Of a stretch of 64,000 nucleotides of DNA, positions 56,535 to 64,000 are shown one piece after another. The translations under genes were made by a program, and so were the position numbers. The stretch spans positions 280,340-344,339 of the forward strand of contig PGZJ01000005.1 in assembly GCA_002840055.1 (NCBI GenBank), written 5' to 3'. The notes beneath the pieces were generated by a model, which saw nothing but the letters and a program-made list of their open reading frames with translations, did no database searches and was not told the DNA's origin. Numbering within the stretch: position 1 is the stretch's first letter; the number at the start of each line of letters is the position of its first letter. Origin of the DNA: Gammaproteobacteria bacterium HGW-Gammaproteobacteria-11 (GTDB taxonomy: Bacteria > Pseudomonadota > Gammaproteobacteria > Pseudomonadales > Pseudomonadaceae).

Positions 56535-57427
56535 GCGGCCATCCTCCGCTGCCGCGTCCCAGCCCACTCGCCCAAGGCGACCAGTACGCTGACCAGCATC
56601 AACATCACCAGTCCGGCCACGAACAGAGAGGCACGGTGATCGCCCATGGCATAGGGCATTTCCAGTGCGATATTGGCAGTCAAGGCCCTTACCGGATCAA
56701 ACAGCGAGGTGGGGACTTGCACAATATTGCCACACACCATCAGTACCACCATGGTTTCACCTATGGCCCGGGCAGCACCCAATACCATGGCTGAAAAAAT
56801 ACCCTGACTGGCTGAGGGGATGACGATTCGCAGCAGAGTTTGACTGCTCGACACGCCCAGTGCGGCAGCACCTTGAATATAAGCTTGTGGCACTGTCTGC
56901 AGCGCAGATTGAGTCAACAGCGTGATGGTTGGAATGATCATCAGGGCCACAACCAGAATGCCGGCCAAGAGGCTGGCACCGGGTGGATTCCACATATTCA
57001 GAATGGGCACGATCGACGTCACGCCCCACAGGCCGTATACCACGGTTGGCACCGCTGCGCTCAGTTCCACTAGATTGCGCAGCAAGCGTGCCAGGCCCGC
57101 TGACGCCTTGAATGTTGTAACCAGAGCAATTGCGAGGCTGAGAGGTGTTGCCACCACCAGTGCACCAAGGGTCAGATAAAGACTGGCCAGCAACATCGGC
57201 GTCATGTTGAAGCTGGCTTCGAGCGGCCACCAGCCTTCGTCGGTAAAGAAGCGCGTGATGCCGCCCTGGGCGAGCAGCGGGAAGCCTTCGCGTAACAGGA
57301 ACGCGACAATCAGAACAATGATCAGCGCCCCCATCAAGGCGAGCCCGCCCATGATGGGCCAAAACAGCCACCCTCGTCGTGTTGCTGGATGGCTTGGCGC
57401 AATCATTCCAAATGTTGGCGCTTTCAT
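56531..57427 (-). CDS. pstC: Phosphate transporter permease PstC
   Basis: 298 aa permease with about six TM segments and the EAA-like loop GAAALGVSSSQTLLRIVIP. Paralogue of PstA. Starts 29 bp after pstS. Confidence 0.92.
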   Translation of the reverse strand: MKAPTFGMIAPSHPATRRGWLFWPIMGGLALMGALIIVLIVAFLLREGFPLLAQGGITRFFTDEGWWPLEASFNMTPMLLASLYLTLGALVVATPLSLAIALVTTFKASAGLARLLRNLVELSAAVPTVVYGLWGVTSIVPILNMWNPPGASLLAGILVVALMIIPTITLLTQSALQTVPQAYIQGAAALGVSSSQTLLRIVIPSASQGIFSAMVLGAARAIGETMVVLMVCGNIVQVPTSLFDPVRALTANIALEMPYAMGDHRASLFVAGLVMLMLVSVLVALGEWAGTRQRRMAA

Positions 57428-57456
57428 TGGCTAGCCTGCTCAGGTCTGACGGAGAT

Positions 57457-58305
57457 TTACTGTGTTACCGGAATCAGATACATACGGCTGACCAGCTCTG
57501 AGGCTGCACTTGAACGGCTAAAGGCCAGGAAGTTGCGTACCTGATCGGTAATCGGTTCTTTGTACACCAGATTAAGATCGCGGCTCATCAGGTAGTCACC
57601 AGAGGCTACCGCCTCGGTGGACGGTACCTGGTCGTCAACGGCTATCAGGCGAATCGCAGCACCCTGCTCTGCTTCATATTCTGCAGAACCAATGGATACA
57701 TAGCCGATCGCTGCGGCTGAGCCGCCAACGGTTTGAATACCTTGCTGGTTATCGCCAATGATGACGTGGGCGCTAATCTCTCGGTAGGACATGCCGAAAT
57801 GATTACTGAAGACTTCCAGTGTAGAGCGACCTTCGGCCTTACTCACCACGGTAATCGCCAGATCATGGCCACCCACCTCTTTCCAGTTGGTGATCTGGCC
57901 GGTGTAAATACCGATAACCTGCTCCCTGCTCAGGCCGGTGACCGGGTTGTCCTCATGAATAATCATGCCAATACCATCGCGAGCGATGATCACATTCTGC
58001 AGGTCACTTTCGTCTGGCTTAAGGGCCCGTGAGACCATGCCAAGTTCGGCTGTGCCAGTGCGCACATCCATTATCCCGCGTGAACTTCCACCGGACTGAA
58101 CATCGATCCTGATGCCGGGGTTGTCTTGCTCATAGACCTTGCCCATTTCACCGATCAATGCAGAAATCGTGCTTGAGCCGACAATGCTGATGCGGCCAGC
58201 TTTGTCTTGATCCGATGTTTGATTGCAGCCAGCAAGCAGAAGTGTACCCAGCACCGATAATGTTATCAGTCCAAGGTGGTGGGCATTAAAGAACTTGATT
58301 TTCAT
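57457..58305 (-). CDS. pstS: Phosphate-binding lipoprotein PstS
   Basis: 282 aa. Signal peptide with lipobox LLLAGC, then a PBP fold with GSSTISALIGEMG and SGGSSRGIMDVRTGTAELGMVSR. Phosphate, or competing arsenate, is the expected ligand. No phoU is in the cluster and I saw no Pho box upstream, so control by PhoB is not evident. Confidence 0.9.
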   Translation of the reverse strand: MKIKFFNAHHLGLITLSVLGTLLLAGCNQTSDQDKAGRISIVGSSTISALIGEMGKVYEQDNPGIRIDVQSGGSSRGIMDVRTGTAELGMVSRALKPDESDLQNVIIARDGIGMIIHEDNPVTGLSREQVIGIYTGQITNWKEVGGHDLAITVVSKAEGRSTLEVFSNHFGMSYREISAHVIIGDNQQGIQTVGGSAAAIGYVSIGSAEYEAEQGAAIRLIAVDDQVPSTEAVASGDYLMSRDLNLVYKEPITDQVRNFLAFSRSSAASELVSRMYLIPVTQ

Positions 58306-58486
58306 GATGTCCTTACTCCATGGAGAACGTAATTCGCGTCCAATGCATTCATCTTTACCTTTGAAGCATCCTAAAGGGAAGTAAGGTGGGGGATGAATAG
58401 AATATATGTTCTATTGTTCTCTCGTATTAGTCCTCCGATCATGGGTCGCAAGGGATTGTCCTTGAAGCCAGCCAGGAGGAATCATC
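58306..58486. promoter_or_regulatory. Divergent promoter region of the arsenic-like cluster, with a 20-bp inverted repeat
   Basis: 181 bp between pstS and the di-iron gene. AATAGAA-TATATG-TTCTATT at 58396-58415 is a perfect 7-bp inverted repeat and a likely operator. AGGAGG precedes the rightward ATG. The site could serve the LuxR-type regulator at 63090; no test is possible here. Confidence 0.55.
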
Positions 58487-59335
58487 ATGAACGAGATGTC
58501 CAGTCACACAGAATCAACCCAGTCAGCCCCCGCCGATTTGCGCTCAGTCAGTCGCCGCGAGGAGCTTGGCGCTGAGCACAACAAGAGCGATGGTTATTTC
58601 AACCTGATTGCCTATATTGCCTCGAACGCCATTGCTGGTGAAGTGATGGCCGTTGAGAACTATTCTGAAATGGTACCGCTGATGCCGGATACCGAAAGCA
58701 AGATCGAAACCGTTAAGCAGGCGCATGAAGAGTCCAAGCATATCCTGATGCTGGCCAGTCTGGGCAAGCGCCACGACTACAACGTCATGCGAGAAATCGT
58801 TGAACCACAATGGTTCAATATCCGTCGCCATTTCAGCACCGCTGTGCAGAACAAGGATCTGGCCGCATGCCTGGTGATCCAGGATCTGATGACCGAAACC
58901 ATGGCCATCGTGCTCTATCGTACCCTGCAGCGTCAGGGTGATCCTGATACGTCGGCGCTGGCCGGCAAGATTCTGGAAGATGAGCTGGAACACCTGGAAA
59001 TTGGTCTGACGCGCATTCGTGGTCTGATCGAAAAGGATCCTGAAGGCGTACACGAAAGTCTCAAGTGGGCCCATCACCGCGTGATGCCAGAGCTGTTCAG
59101 CATGGTCAGTACCAGCTGTCACTTCCTGTGTGATCGTTTGAATATCGATTGCGGTGCGCTCTCTTTGGGTGATCTGAAAACCGATATCGACGAAATTCGT
59201 ATCGAAGCCCTGGATACCTACGTGGAAACGCTTGATAAGGCCAATTTTGATCCCGCGGTAACCGCTGTGTTGATCGAGTCCATGCAAGCCTACGGTGGCA
59301 CACCGTCTATGAACGCAGGCCTGGCCAACGCCTGA
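58487..59335 (+). CDS. Ferritin-like di-iron protein with aldehyde-deformylating-oxygenase ligand spacing
   Basis: 282 aa helical protein. Candidate ligands: E52 (IAGEVM), E82xxH85 (EESKH), E137 (MTETM) and E166xxH169 (DELEH). The gaps E82-E137 (55) and E137-E166 (29) equal those in cyanobacterial ADO; the first gap is 30 instead of 28. ADO cleaves fatty aldehydes to hydrocarbons. AurF, R2lox and other ferritin-like oxygenases remain alternatives. No ADO-wide sequence identity was measured. First gene of the rightward operon. Confidence 0.8.
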   Translation: MNEMSSHTESTQSAPADLRSVSRREELGAEHNKSDGYFNLIAYIASNAIAGEVMAVENYSEMVPLMPDTESKIETVKQAHEESKHILMLASLGKRHDYNVMREIVEPQWFNIRRHFSTAVQNKDLAACLVIQDLMTETMAIVLYRTLQRQGDPDTSALAGKILEDELEHLEIGLTRIRGLIEKDPEGVHESLKWAHHRVMPELFSMVSTSCHFLCDRLNIDCGALSLGDLKTDIDEIRIEALDTYVETLDKANFDPAVTAVLIESMQAYGGTPSMNAGLANA

Positions 59336-59376
59336 GGCGTTGAGTCTGTTTGCGCTATAGCTCAGGAAGAGCCGCC

Positions 59377-60306
59377 ATGTTTGACATGACAGTCTTGGCC
59401 CAAGGTATCCGCCCGTTCTTTGAGTTCTTACTTATGGACGGTGCCTTGCTTATCGGGCTTTTTCTATTGATCACCTGGGCTGTAGTCATGCTGCAGCAAC
59501 GTGTGCCATTTCAGTCCACACAGGGCTCGATGATGGGCTCCTCCAGCTGGCGCTCAGCCTTTGTTGCCAGTATAGGGGGGGTATTAACGCCTTTCTGCTC
59601 GTGCTCAACCATTCCTGTTCTGAGCGGCATGCTCAGGGCAGGGGTTGGTTTTGTGCCGAGTTTTGCCTTTCTGGTGGCCTCGCCCATAGTCAGCGAGGGT
59701 GTATTTATTCTCCTGTTGATCACTGTGGGTATTCTCCCCGCCGTTGTATTCATACTATTTGGTTTGGCCTTGACCTCTGCCGCCGGTGTGGCTGCTGGCG
59801 GGCTTGGTTTGGCAAAGCACGTCACACTTCAGCCTACGCCGCAGAGCACTGCTGCATTTCTGGGTCAGGGCCCAGCGACCTGGCAGGGGTGGCAGCCTTC
59901 GTCGCGCTTTGCCTGGCTGGCGGCAAAACAGGAGTTGCGCACAGTTGCGCCCTATCTGCTGGCCGGTCTGGTGGTTGGTGGTCTGATATACGGGGTTGTG
60001 CCGCAGCAGGCACTGGTGAATCTGCTGGACCAATTACCCGTTGGCTGGCTCTACCTGGCCTGCGCACTGCTTGGCGTACCGCTCTACATCTCGCCAATTA
60101 CCGCTTTACCCATTGGTTTGGCGCTTATCGAAAAAGGCTTTCCGGTCGGACCCTTGGTGACCTTTCTGGTCGCCGCCATAGGTACCAGTCCGCCTGAGGT
60201 CATGCTGCTGTTCAGGCTGTTCAAACTGCCATTGGTAATAGCCCACACACTAACTGTCATTGCTTGCGCTGTGGCCCTCGGCCTGGCCATTGCATTCGTT
60301 GTGTAA
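59377..60306 (+). CDS. arsP: ArsP-like permease (DUF318)
   Basis: 309 aa. About eight TM segments and the ArsP signature TPFCSCSTIPVLSGML with two cysteines, plus ASPIVSEGVFILL. ArsP exports trivalent organoarsenicals. Start at 59377 has GGAAGAG upstream. Follows the di-iron gene by 41 bp. Confidence 0.85.
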   Translation: MFDMTVLAQGIRPFFEFLLMDGALLIGLFLLITWAVVMLQQRVPFQSTQGSMMGSSSWRSAFVASIGGVLTPFCSCSTIPVLSGMLRAGVGFVPSFAFLVASPIVSEGVFILLLITVGILPAVVFILFGLALTSAAGVAAGGLGLAKHVTLQPTPQSTAAFLGQGPATWQGWQPSSRFAWLAAKQELRTVAPYLLAGLVVGGLIYGVVPQQALVNLLDQLPVGWLYLACALLGVPLYISPITALPIGLALIEKGFPVGPLVTFLVAAIGTSPPEVMLLFRLFKLPLVIAHTLTVIACAVALGLAIAFVV

Positions 60307-60329
60307 CTACTCAAAAAAGAGGGTAAGAC

Positions 60330-60764
60330 ATGCTCGGATTCTTCAAGAAAGCCTCGGAAGACGATATCAATCAGGTCAAGCGCGCACTGGGAACAGAAGC
60401 CGTGGTGGTGGTCTCCGCCAGTTGCTGCATGCCGGGCACCTCGCAGGTGGATGAGCAGATCGAGGCAACGGCACGCGCGGCGCTGACCGAAGCTGAGCTG
60501 GACTGGCCGGTAATGACGCTCACGGTGACAACCGCGCAGTCGATTCTGCCGAAGATTTCTGCCGAGTTGAATGCCCAGGAAGCGGAGCTTGCCAGACAGG
60601 TTTCCGAACTCTTTATGGCACATGGCTTGAGTGCCTTCCCGATCGTAATCGTTGATCAGATTCTGCTTTCCTATGGCGGTATGCCAGAACAGGCGATGAT
60701 TCTCAATGCGCTGACCCAGACAACGGATAAAGGCAAAGGCATGGCACTCCAGGGGGCCCAATGA
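60330..60764 (+). CDS. Small ArsD-like protein with a vicinal Cys pair
   Basis: 144 aa with a thioredoxin/ArsD-like alpha/beta pattern. The motif VVVVSASCCMPGTSQVDEQ carries a CC pair early in the chain, as in ArsD's Cys pairs. FPIVIVDQILLSYGGMP forms the later strand. It may bind or hand over As(III). Its stop overlaps the SDR start (ATGA). The family call is by motif only. Confidence 0.65.
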   Translation: MLGFFKKASEDDINQVKRALGTEAVVVVSASCCMPGTSQVDEQIEATARAALTEAELDWPVMTLTVTTAQSILPKISAELNAQEAELARQVSELFMAHGLSAFPIVIVDQILLSYGGMPEQAMILNALTQTTDKGKGMALQGAQ

Positions 60765-61969
60765 AAGCACCATTACAAGCACCTCGACACGGAAAGCGCG
60801 TGCTGCTTACTGGAGGCACCGGCTACCTCGGTTCGTTGATGGCGGCGCAACTGCTTAGCGATGGCTGGGCTGAGCATGTGGTCATTCCAACCCGTCAGGC
60901 AGACAACGGCAGTCGGGTTCCGCAAGAGGTTCAGCGCGAACTGGTTGCGCTAGGGCAGACGCCGGATGAATATGAATCGCGAGTCACTACCGTGCACTGG
61001 CAGGGTGCCGAGACTGCGTCGACAGAGTCACTTGAAAGCATGCTGCGCTCAGGCGCCGTCGACACCGTGATTCATTGCGCAGGCTGCCTTGATTACTTCG
61101 ATAATCAAGCCCTGCAAGCCATGAACGTTGATTTCACTGCCAGGCTGACAACGGCAGCCAAGCAGGCCGGCGTTGGCTTCTTTATTTTTGTTTCGACAGC
61201 CTATTCGGCAGGCTATTCTGGCGATGTGATACCGGAAGCGGCGTTGTCGGAACCCCCCAGTGATCCCACCAACTACACCCTGACCAAGCGTGCTGCGGAG
61301 TGGGTCGTGGCCCAATCCGGCTTGCCCTTTCTGGTCATCAGACCATCGGTGGTGATCGGCAGCTCAATGGACGGCCGTTACAGCGGCAAGCGCTATGGCC
61401 TTTATCAGCAGTGGATGGGCATTGAACGGCTGCTGTGCGATCGACATCATGTCGAACTGCATACCGTGGCCACAGACCAGGCGCTCAATCTGCTGCATCA
61501 GGATGTATTTCAGTCCAGCGTGGCGAACATACTACGCTGGGTTCCCGCGGGTGAATATGTGAACCTGGTGGTCGACAACCAGAGCACACCGTCGATGAAA
61601 GACGTATGGCGTCTGATCTGTGAAGTCATACGCCCGCAGACGGTTGTGTTCTATAAAAGTCTCAAGGACGTAGACCTGAAAGCCATCAATATTCGTCAGC
61701 GTGGTTACCTGACGTTTGCCCAGACCAACCTGGAAATTGGCGCTTATCCATGGAACTTTGAGCGCCAATGGCTCAAGACGCTTGGTCAGCATGGGTTGAA
61801 CTTCATCGAAACGACCATGGACACACTGCAGGTATGTCAGGACCGCTTTGTCCGTTCATCTGTGCTTATTCCGCGCTATTACGAGCGCTTCGGGGATGAG
61901 CTGCCAGCGCAGATCGAATACCGTGAACACCACGAGACCTGGGATGTTACCGCCAATGAGCATGCTTGA
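60761..61969 (+). CDS. Extended SDR / thioester-reductase-like protein
   Basis: 402 aa. Nucleotide motif LLTGGTGYLGSLMAAQL, active-site FVSTAYSAGY and YTLTKRAAEW (YxxxK), and NPxx-like IRPSVVIGSSMDGRY. The pattern is that of NAD-binding_4/thioester reductases or extended epimerases. It could reduce an acyl thioester to an aldehyde, a logical partner for the ligase and the di-iron protein. This function is inferred. Coupled to the ArsD-like gene. Confidence 0.82.
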   Translation: MKAPLQAPRHGKRVLLTGGTGYLGSLMAAQLLSDGWAEHVVIPTRQADNGSRVPQEVQRELVALGQTPDEYESRVTTVHWQGAETASTESLESMLRSGAVDTVIHCAGCLDYFDNQALQAMNVDFTARLTTAAKQAGVGFFIFVSTAYSAGYSGDVIPEAALSEPPSDPTNYTLTKRAAEWVVAQSGLPFLVIRPSVVIGSSMDGRYSGKRYGLYQQWMGIERLLCDRHHVELHTVATDQALNLLHQDVFQSSVANILRWVPAGEYVNLVVDNQSTPSMKDVWRLICEVIRPQTVVFYKSLKDVDLKAINIRQRGYLTFAQTNLEIGAYPWNFERQWLKTLGQHGLNFIETTMDTLQVCQDRFVRSSVLIPRYYERFGDELPAQIEYREHHETWDVTANEHA

Positions 61970-63020
61970 AACCAGCGGTTTGCGACTGGAGCCATGGCAG
62001 CGCGAGCTTAACCACGCCGTTGCCGTGATCAATGCCCGTTTTGAACAGTCGCAGAAGACCGATACCACTCCCAACACGTTGTGGTGGGGTGGTGCCTATT
62101 CCGAGATGTTGCCCCTGTGTGCGGATAATCTCCGTGGCAAGGTGATTATTGCGGATCAGGATCCTCGGCGTTTGCGAATCAGTACCGGGTTGGTGGATAA
62201 CGCCAGTGGCGTTCGACTGCTGGCGCTGGCCGACTTGTCCCGCGATGCCAAAGCTGTTGAGTCAATGCTGCAGGGGGCGGTTATGCGTGATATCGACGCC
62301 TACCTCGCCCTGGAAGAGCGATTGCGCTACAGCATTGAGCGCGCACCAGCGGTCGCTGACGGCTGGGCCAATAGCATTATCATGGATTTCGTTCTGAACC
62401 GTATCGATACCATTGATGAGGCGAAGTTGCTCGCGGAGGCTTTCCGCTGTTTGAGTGCAACCGGCAGCGTCCTCTGCACCCTGCTGGTGAGTGATGAAGC
62501 ACTGCCTGCGCGGCATAACGTCAAGTCAGCCCCGGCTGGAGCAGCGCTGCGCATCCCCTCGGAGGCAGCGATTATTGCGGCATTCGAGCAGGCTGGATTT
62601 CACGGCATCAGCTTGCATTGGTCAGCAACGGCAGGGGAAGCAATTGACCGTATTGGCGATATCGAGGTGCGCATGGTCAGCATTCAAGCCTACAAAGGCA
62701 AGCAAGGCCCCTGCTGGGAGCTGGGACAAGCGGTCATGTATCGCGGGCCCTGGTTGGAAGTGCGTGACGATGATGGTCATCTTTACCGTCGCGGCGAGCG
62801 GGTTGCGGTCTGCGCAAAGACCTTTGACTTGATGATGCGTGCACCTTATCAGGGTGCTTTTCTGGGGCTGCGCAGTGTCAATGAGCCACCGCTGGCACAG
62901 GCAGCGCCATTCGATTGCAACACGCCATCATTGCGCGATCCAAAGGTTACCAAAGGGCTAGTATCCTTTGATGGCGCTCAGACAGAGGCGTGCTGTTCAG
63001 CGGAAAACGGATGCTGCTAA
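61956..63020 (+). CDS. ArsM-like methyltransferase-family protein with CCx6CC tail
   Basis: About 354 aa. The second half VSIQAYKGKQGPCWELG, AVMYRGPWLEVRDDDGH, RGERVAVCAKTF and PFDCNTPSLRDP looks like the C-terminal domain of arsenite methyltransferases. The Rossmann part has only NTLWWGGAYSEML where ExGxGxG is expected, so SAM binding may be altered. The chain ends EACCSAENGCC, a likely As/metal-binding tail. Start among ATGs at 61944, 61956 and 61962. Either an ArsM with unusual SAM site or a non-methylating relative. Confidence 0.75.
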   Translation: MSMLETSGLRLEPWQRELNHAVAVINARFEQSQKTDTTPNTLWWGGAYSEMLPLCADNLRGKVIIADQDPRRLRISTGLVDNASGVRLLALADLSRDAKAVESMLQGAVMRDIDAYLALEERLRYSIERAPAVADGWANSIIMDFVLNRIDTIDEAKLLAEAFRCLSATGSVLCTLLVSDEALPARHNVKSAPAGAALRIPSEAAIIAAFEQAGFHGISLHWSATAGEAIDRIGDIEVRMVSIQAYKGKQGPCWELGQAVMYRGPWLEVRDDDGHLYRRGERVAVCAKTFDLMMRAPYQGAFLGLRSVNEPPLAQAAPFDCNTPSLRDPKVTKGLVSFDGAQTEACCSAENGCC

Positions 63021-63089
63021 ATGTACCAGTCAATCAACGGATGGCTCTATAATGGGGGAACTAGACACATCTACTAAGGAAGACTGAAC

Positions 63090-63773
63090 ATGGAAGGTGT
63101 CAAGAATAGTTGGCAAGTGCTTCAGGAAAGCATGCAGGCGCCATCCTTTCTGGAACTGGACGTGGACTGTACCGCCATTGGTATTACGGATGTAAATGGC
63201 CCTGCTGTGCACTTCAGGGAAATTCTCTTTCTTGAAGGCGAAATTCACGAAGAGCCAGAGACTCTCCAGAGTCACTGTGCGTCACTGGTTGCTCTTTGGA
63301 CCGCTATGCGCACCCCATCACTGGTTGATCTCGGCCAATGCACCTGCATTGGTCGGCGCCTGCTCAAGCAGGAGCCAACCCTTGGACGGCGTTTTGCCGT
63401 GCATGCCAGCCAGCTCGGTGAAAACAGCCTCCTGTTTGTTGTCATCAGCTCGACCAAGCGCTGGAACAATATTGAAGCCGTCAAGCGCATGGTGACCGAA
63501 CTGGTTGAGCAGGCCGGGCAGCTATACAGTAGCGATGACGCTCCTCCCTCTGCGCAGGCCGAGCAGGCCGACACAGGCCTGGACTGGTATCAGTTCACCG
63601 CCCGTGAAGTGCAGATCCTCAAGCTGGTTGCCAGCGGCATCAGTAACAAGCAGATTGCCCGCGAGCTCGGTTCCAGTCCGAATACGGTGCGCAATCAGAT
63701 CCATGCACTGTTTCGTAAAACCGAAGTTACAAACCGGACAGCGCTGGCCATGCGTGTCGCGGCAACCAAGTAG
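63090..63773 (+). CDS. LuxR-type transcription regulator
   Basis: 227 aa. C-terminal HTH: FTAREVQILKLVASGISNKQIARELGSS..VRNQIHALFRKTEVTNR. The N-terminal half has no REC or autoinducer domain I recognise; it contains GQCTCIGRR, a CxC pair. AAGGAAG precedes the ATG. Possibly the regulator of the divergent cluster; a link to arsenic through the CxC is speculation. Confidence 0.88.
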   Translation: MEGVKNSWQVLQESMQAPSFLELDVDCTAIGITDVNGPAVHFREILFLEGEIHEEPETLQSHCASLVALWTAMRTPSLVDLGQCTCIGRRLLKQEPTLGRRFAVHASQLGENSLLFVVISSTKRWNNIEAVKRMVTELVEQAGQLYSSDDAPPSAQAEQADTGLDWYQFTAREVQILKLVASGISNKQIARELGSSPNTVRNQIHALFRKTEVTNRTALAMRVAATK

Positions 63774-63921
63774 GGCTCCGGCACTGGCTGCTGATCGTAG
63801 ATCACTTCAGCGCTGTTTGAGGCTGGCCCATCAGGCTACAATGGTCGGCGTACAAAGCCCGCAAGGCAATCTGCATGGTTAAAGTCAGGCGGTGCTCCAA
63901 TCCTTGAGTCAGGGCCTTTCC

Positions 63922-64000
63922 ATGTCTGCAGCACCACGCCATCGTCAGAATATTGTTTTGGCTGCGGCCAAGCTCTTTCGTCAGCGTGGCTATGCGAATA
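63922..64000 (+). CDS. TetR-family regulator (5' part only)
   Basis: The first 26 codons (MSAAPRHRQNIVLAAAKLF, then RQRGYAN) match the start of a TetR HTH. The window ends inside the gene, so nothing can be said of its ligand domain. Confidence 0.7.
   Translation, partial: MSAAPRHRQNIVLAAAKLFRQRGYAN

Noticed and set aside
58306..58486. Pho box upstream of pstS
   Set aside because: No CTGTCAT-type direct repeats were found on either strand.
1..64000. CRISPR arrays, tRNA or rRNA genes, insertion sequences, prophage
   Set aside because: No direct-repeat array, cloverleaf pattern, transposase or phage motif was seen by eye; a tRNAscan or IS search was not possible.

Overview
The window is a single contiguous piece of a Pseudomonas-type gammaproteobacterial chromosome. 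The gene order matches remembered P. aeruginosa blocks: ampDh2 / dgcH / endonuclease / dsbA / cytochrome c4 / engB / ersA-like sRNA / polA / DUF2782 / thrB / znuA-zur-znuC-znuB, then senC-ctaB-ctaA-surf1-coIII-cox11-coxA-coxB, then yheV-prlC-gamma-carbonic anhydrase. Moderately high GC, overlapping stop/start operons, an AlgU-like sRNA promoter and an Np20/Zur box fit Pseudomonadaceae. Halopseudomonas (the former P. pertucinogena lineage) is a guess, not shown. No rRNA, tRNA, insertion sequence, prophage or CRISPR was seen.

Layout. 1-6.2 kb: a DUF1330 protein, the outer-membrane amidase AmpDh2, an untracked 49-aa Cys-rich protein, a coupled DASH cryptochrome and photolyase-family pair, and the diguanylate cyclase DgcH. 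6.3-19.4 kb: housekeeping genes (DsbA, cytochrome c4, EngB, Pol I, homoserine kinase, truncated hemoglobin) and the zinc-uptake locus, with an ErsA/Spot42-position sRNA between engB and polA. 19.4-28 kb: a complete aa3 cytochrome c oxidase locus with haem A synthesis and copper insertion. 28.3-41.8 kb: PrlC, a gamma-carbonic anhydrase, a membrane diguanylate cyclase, an oxidoreductase, a large ammonium-transporter/PAS/PAS/GGDEF/EAL fusion, and a histidine kinase with a REC-TPR partner. 42-46.5 kb: a sulfide/persulfide operon (persulfide dioxygenase, SulP, two rhodaneses, DUF2892, DsrE-like) behind a CsoR/CstR-like operator and a perfect 24-bp palindrome. 46.5-48 kb: divergent argP-argO.

48-63.8 kb is the accessory region. 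Leftward genes are pstS-pstC-pstA-pstB, an acyl-AMP ligase, an MMPL/RND exporter fused to a LolA-like domain, an outer-membrane barrel and a thioredoxin-type arsenate reductase. Rightward genes are a ferritin-like di-iron protein with the ligand spacing of aldehyde-deformylating oxygenase, an ArsP-like permease, a small ArsD-like CC protein, a thioester-reductase-like SDR, an ArsM-like protein with a CCx6CC tail, and a LuxR-type regulator. The two arms diverge from one 180-bp promoter region holding a 20-bp inverted repeat. I read this as an arsenic-associated cluster that combines phosphate/arsenate handling and organoarsenical efflux with acyl-chain chemistry, possibly an arsenolipid or related arsenic-organic metabolite pathway. 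The product is inference; the gene content and layout are seen.

The right edge cuts a TetR-family gene after about 26 codons.
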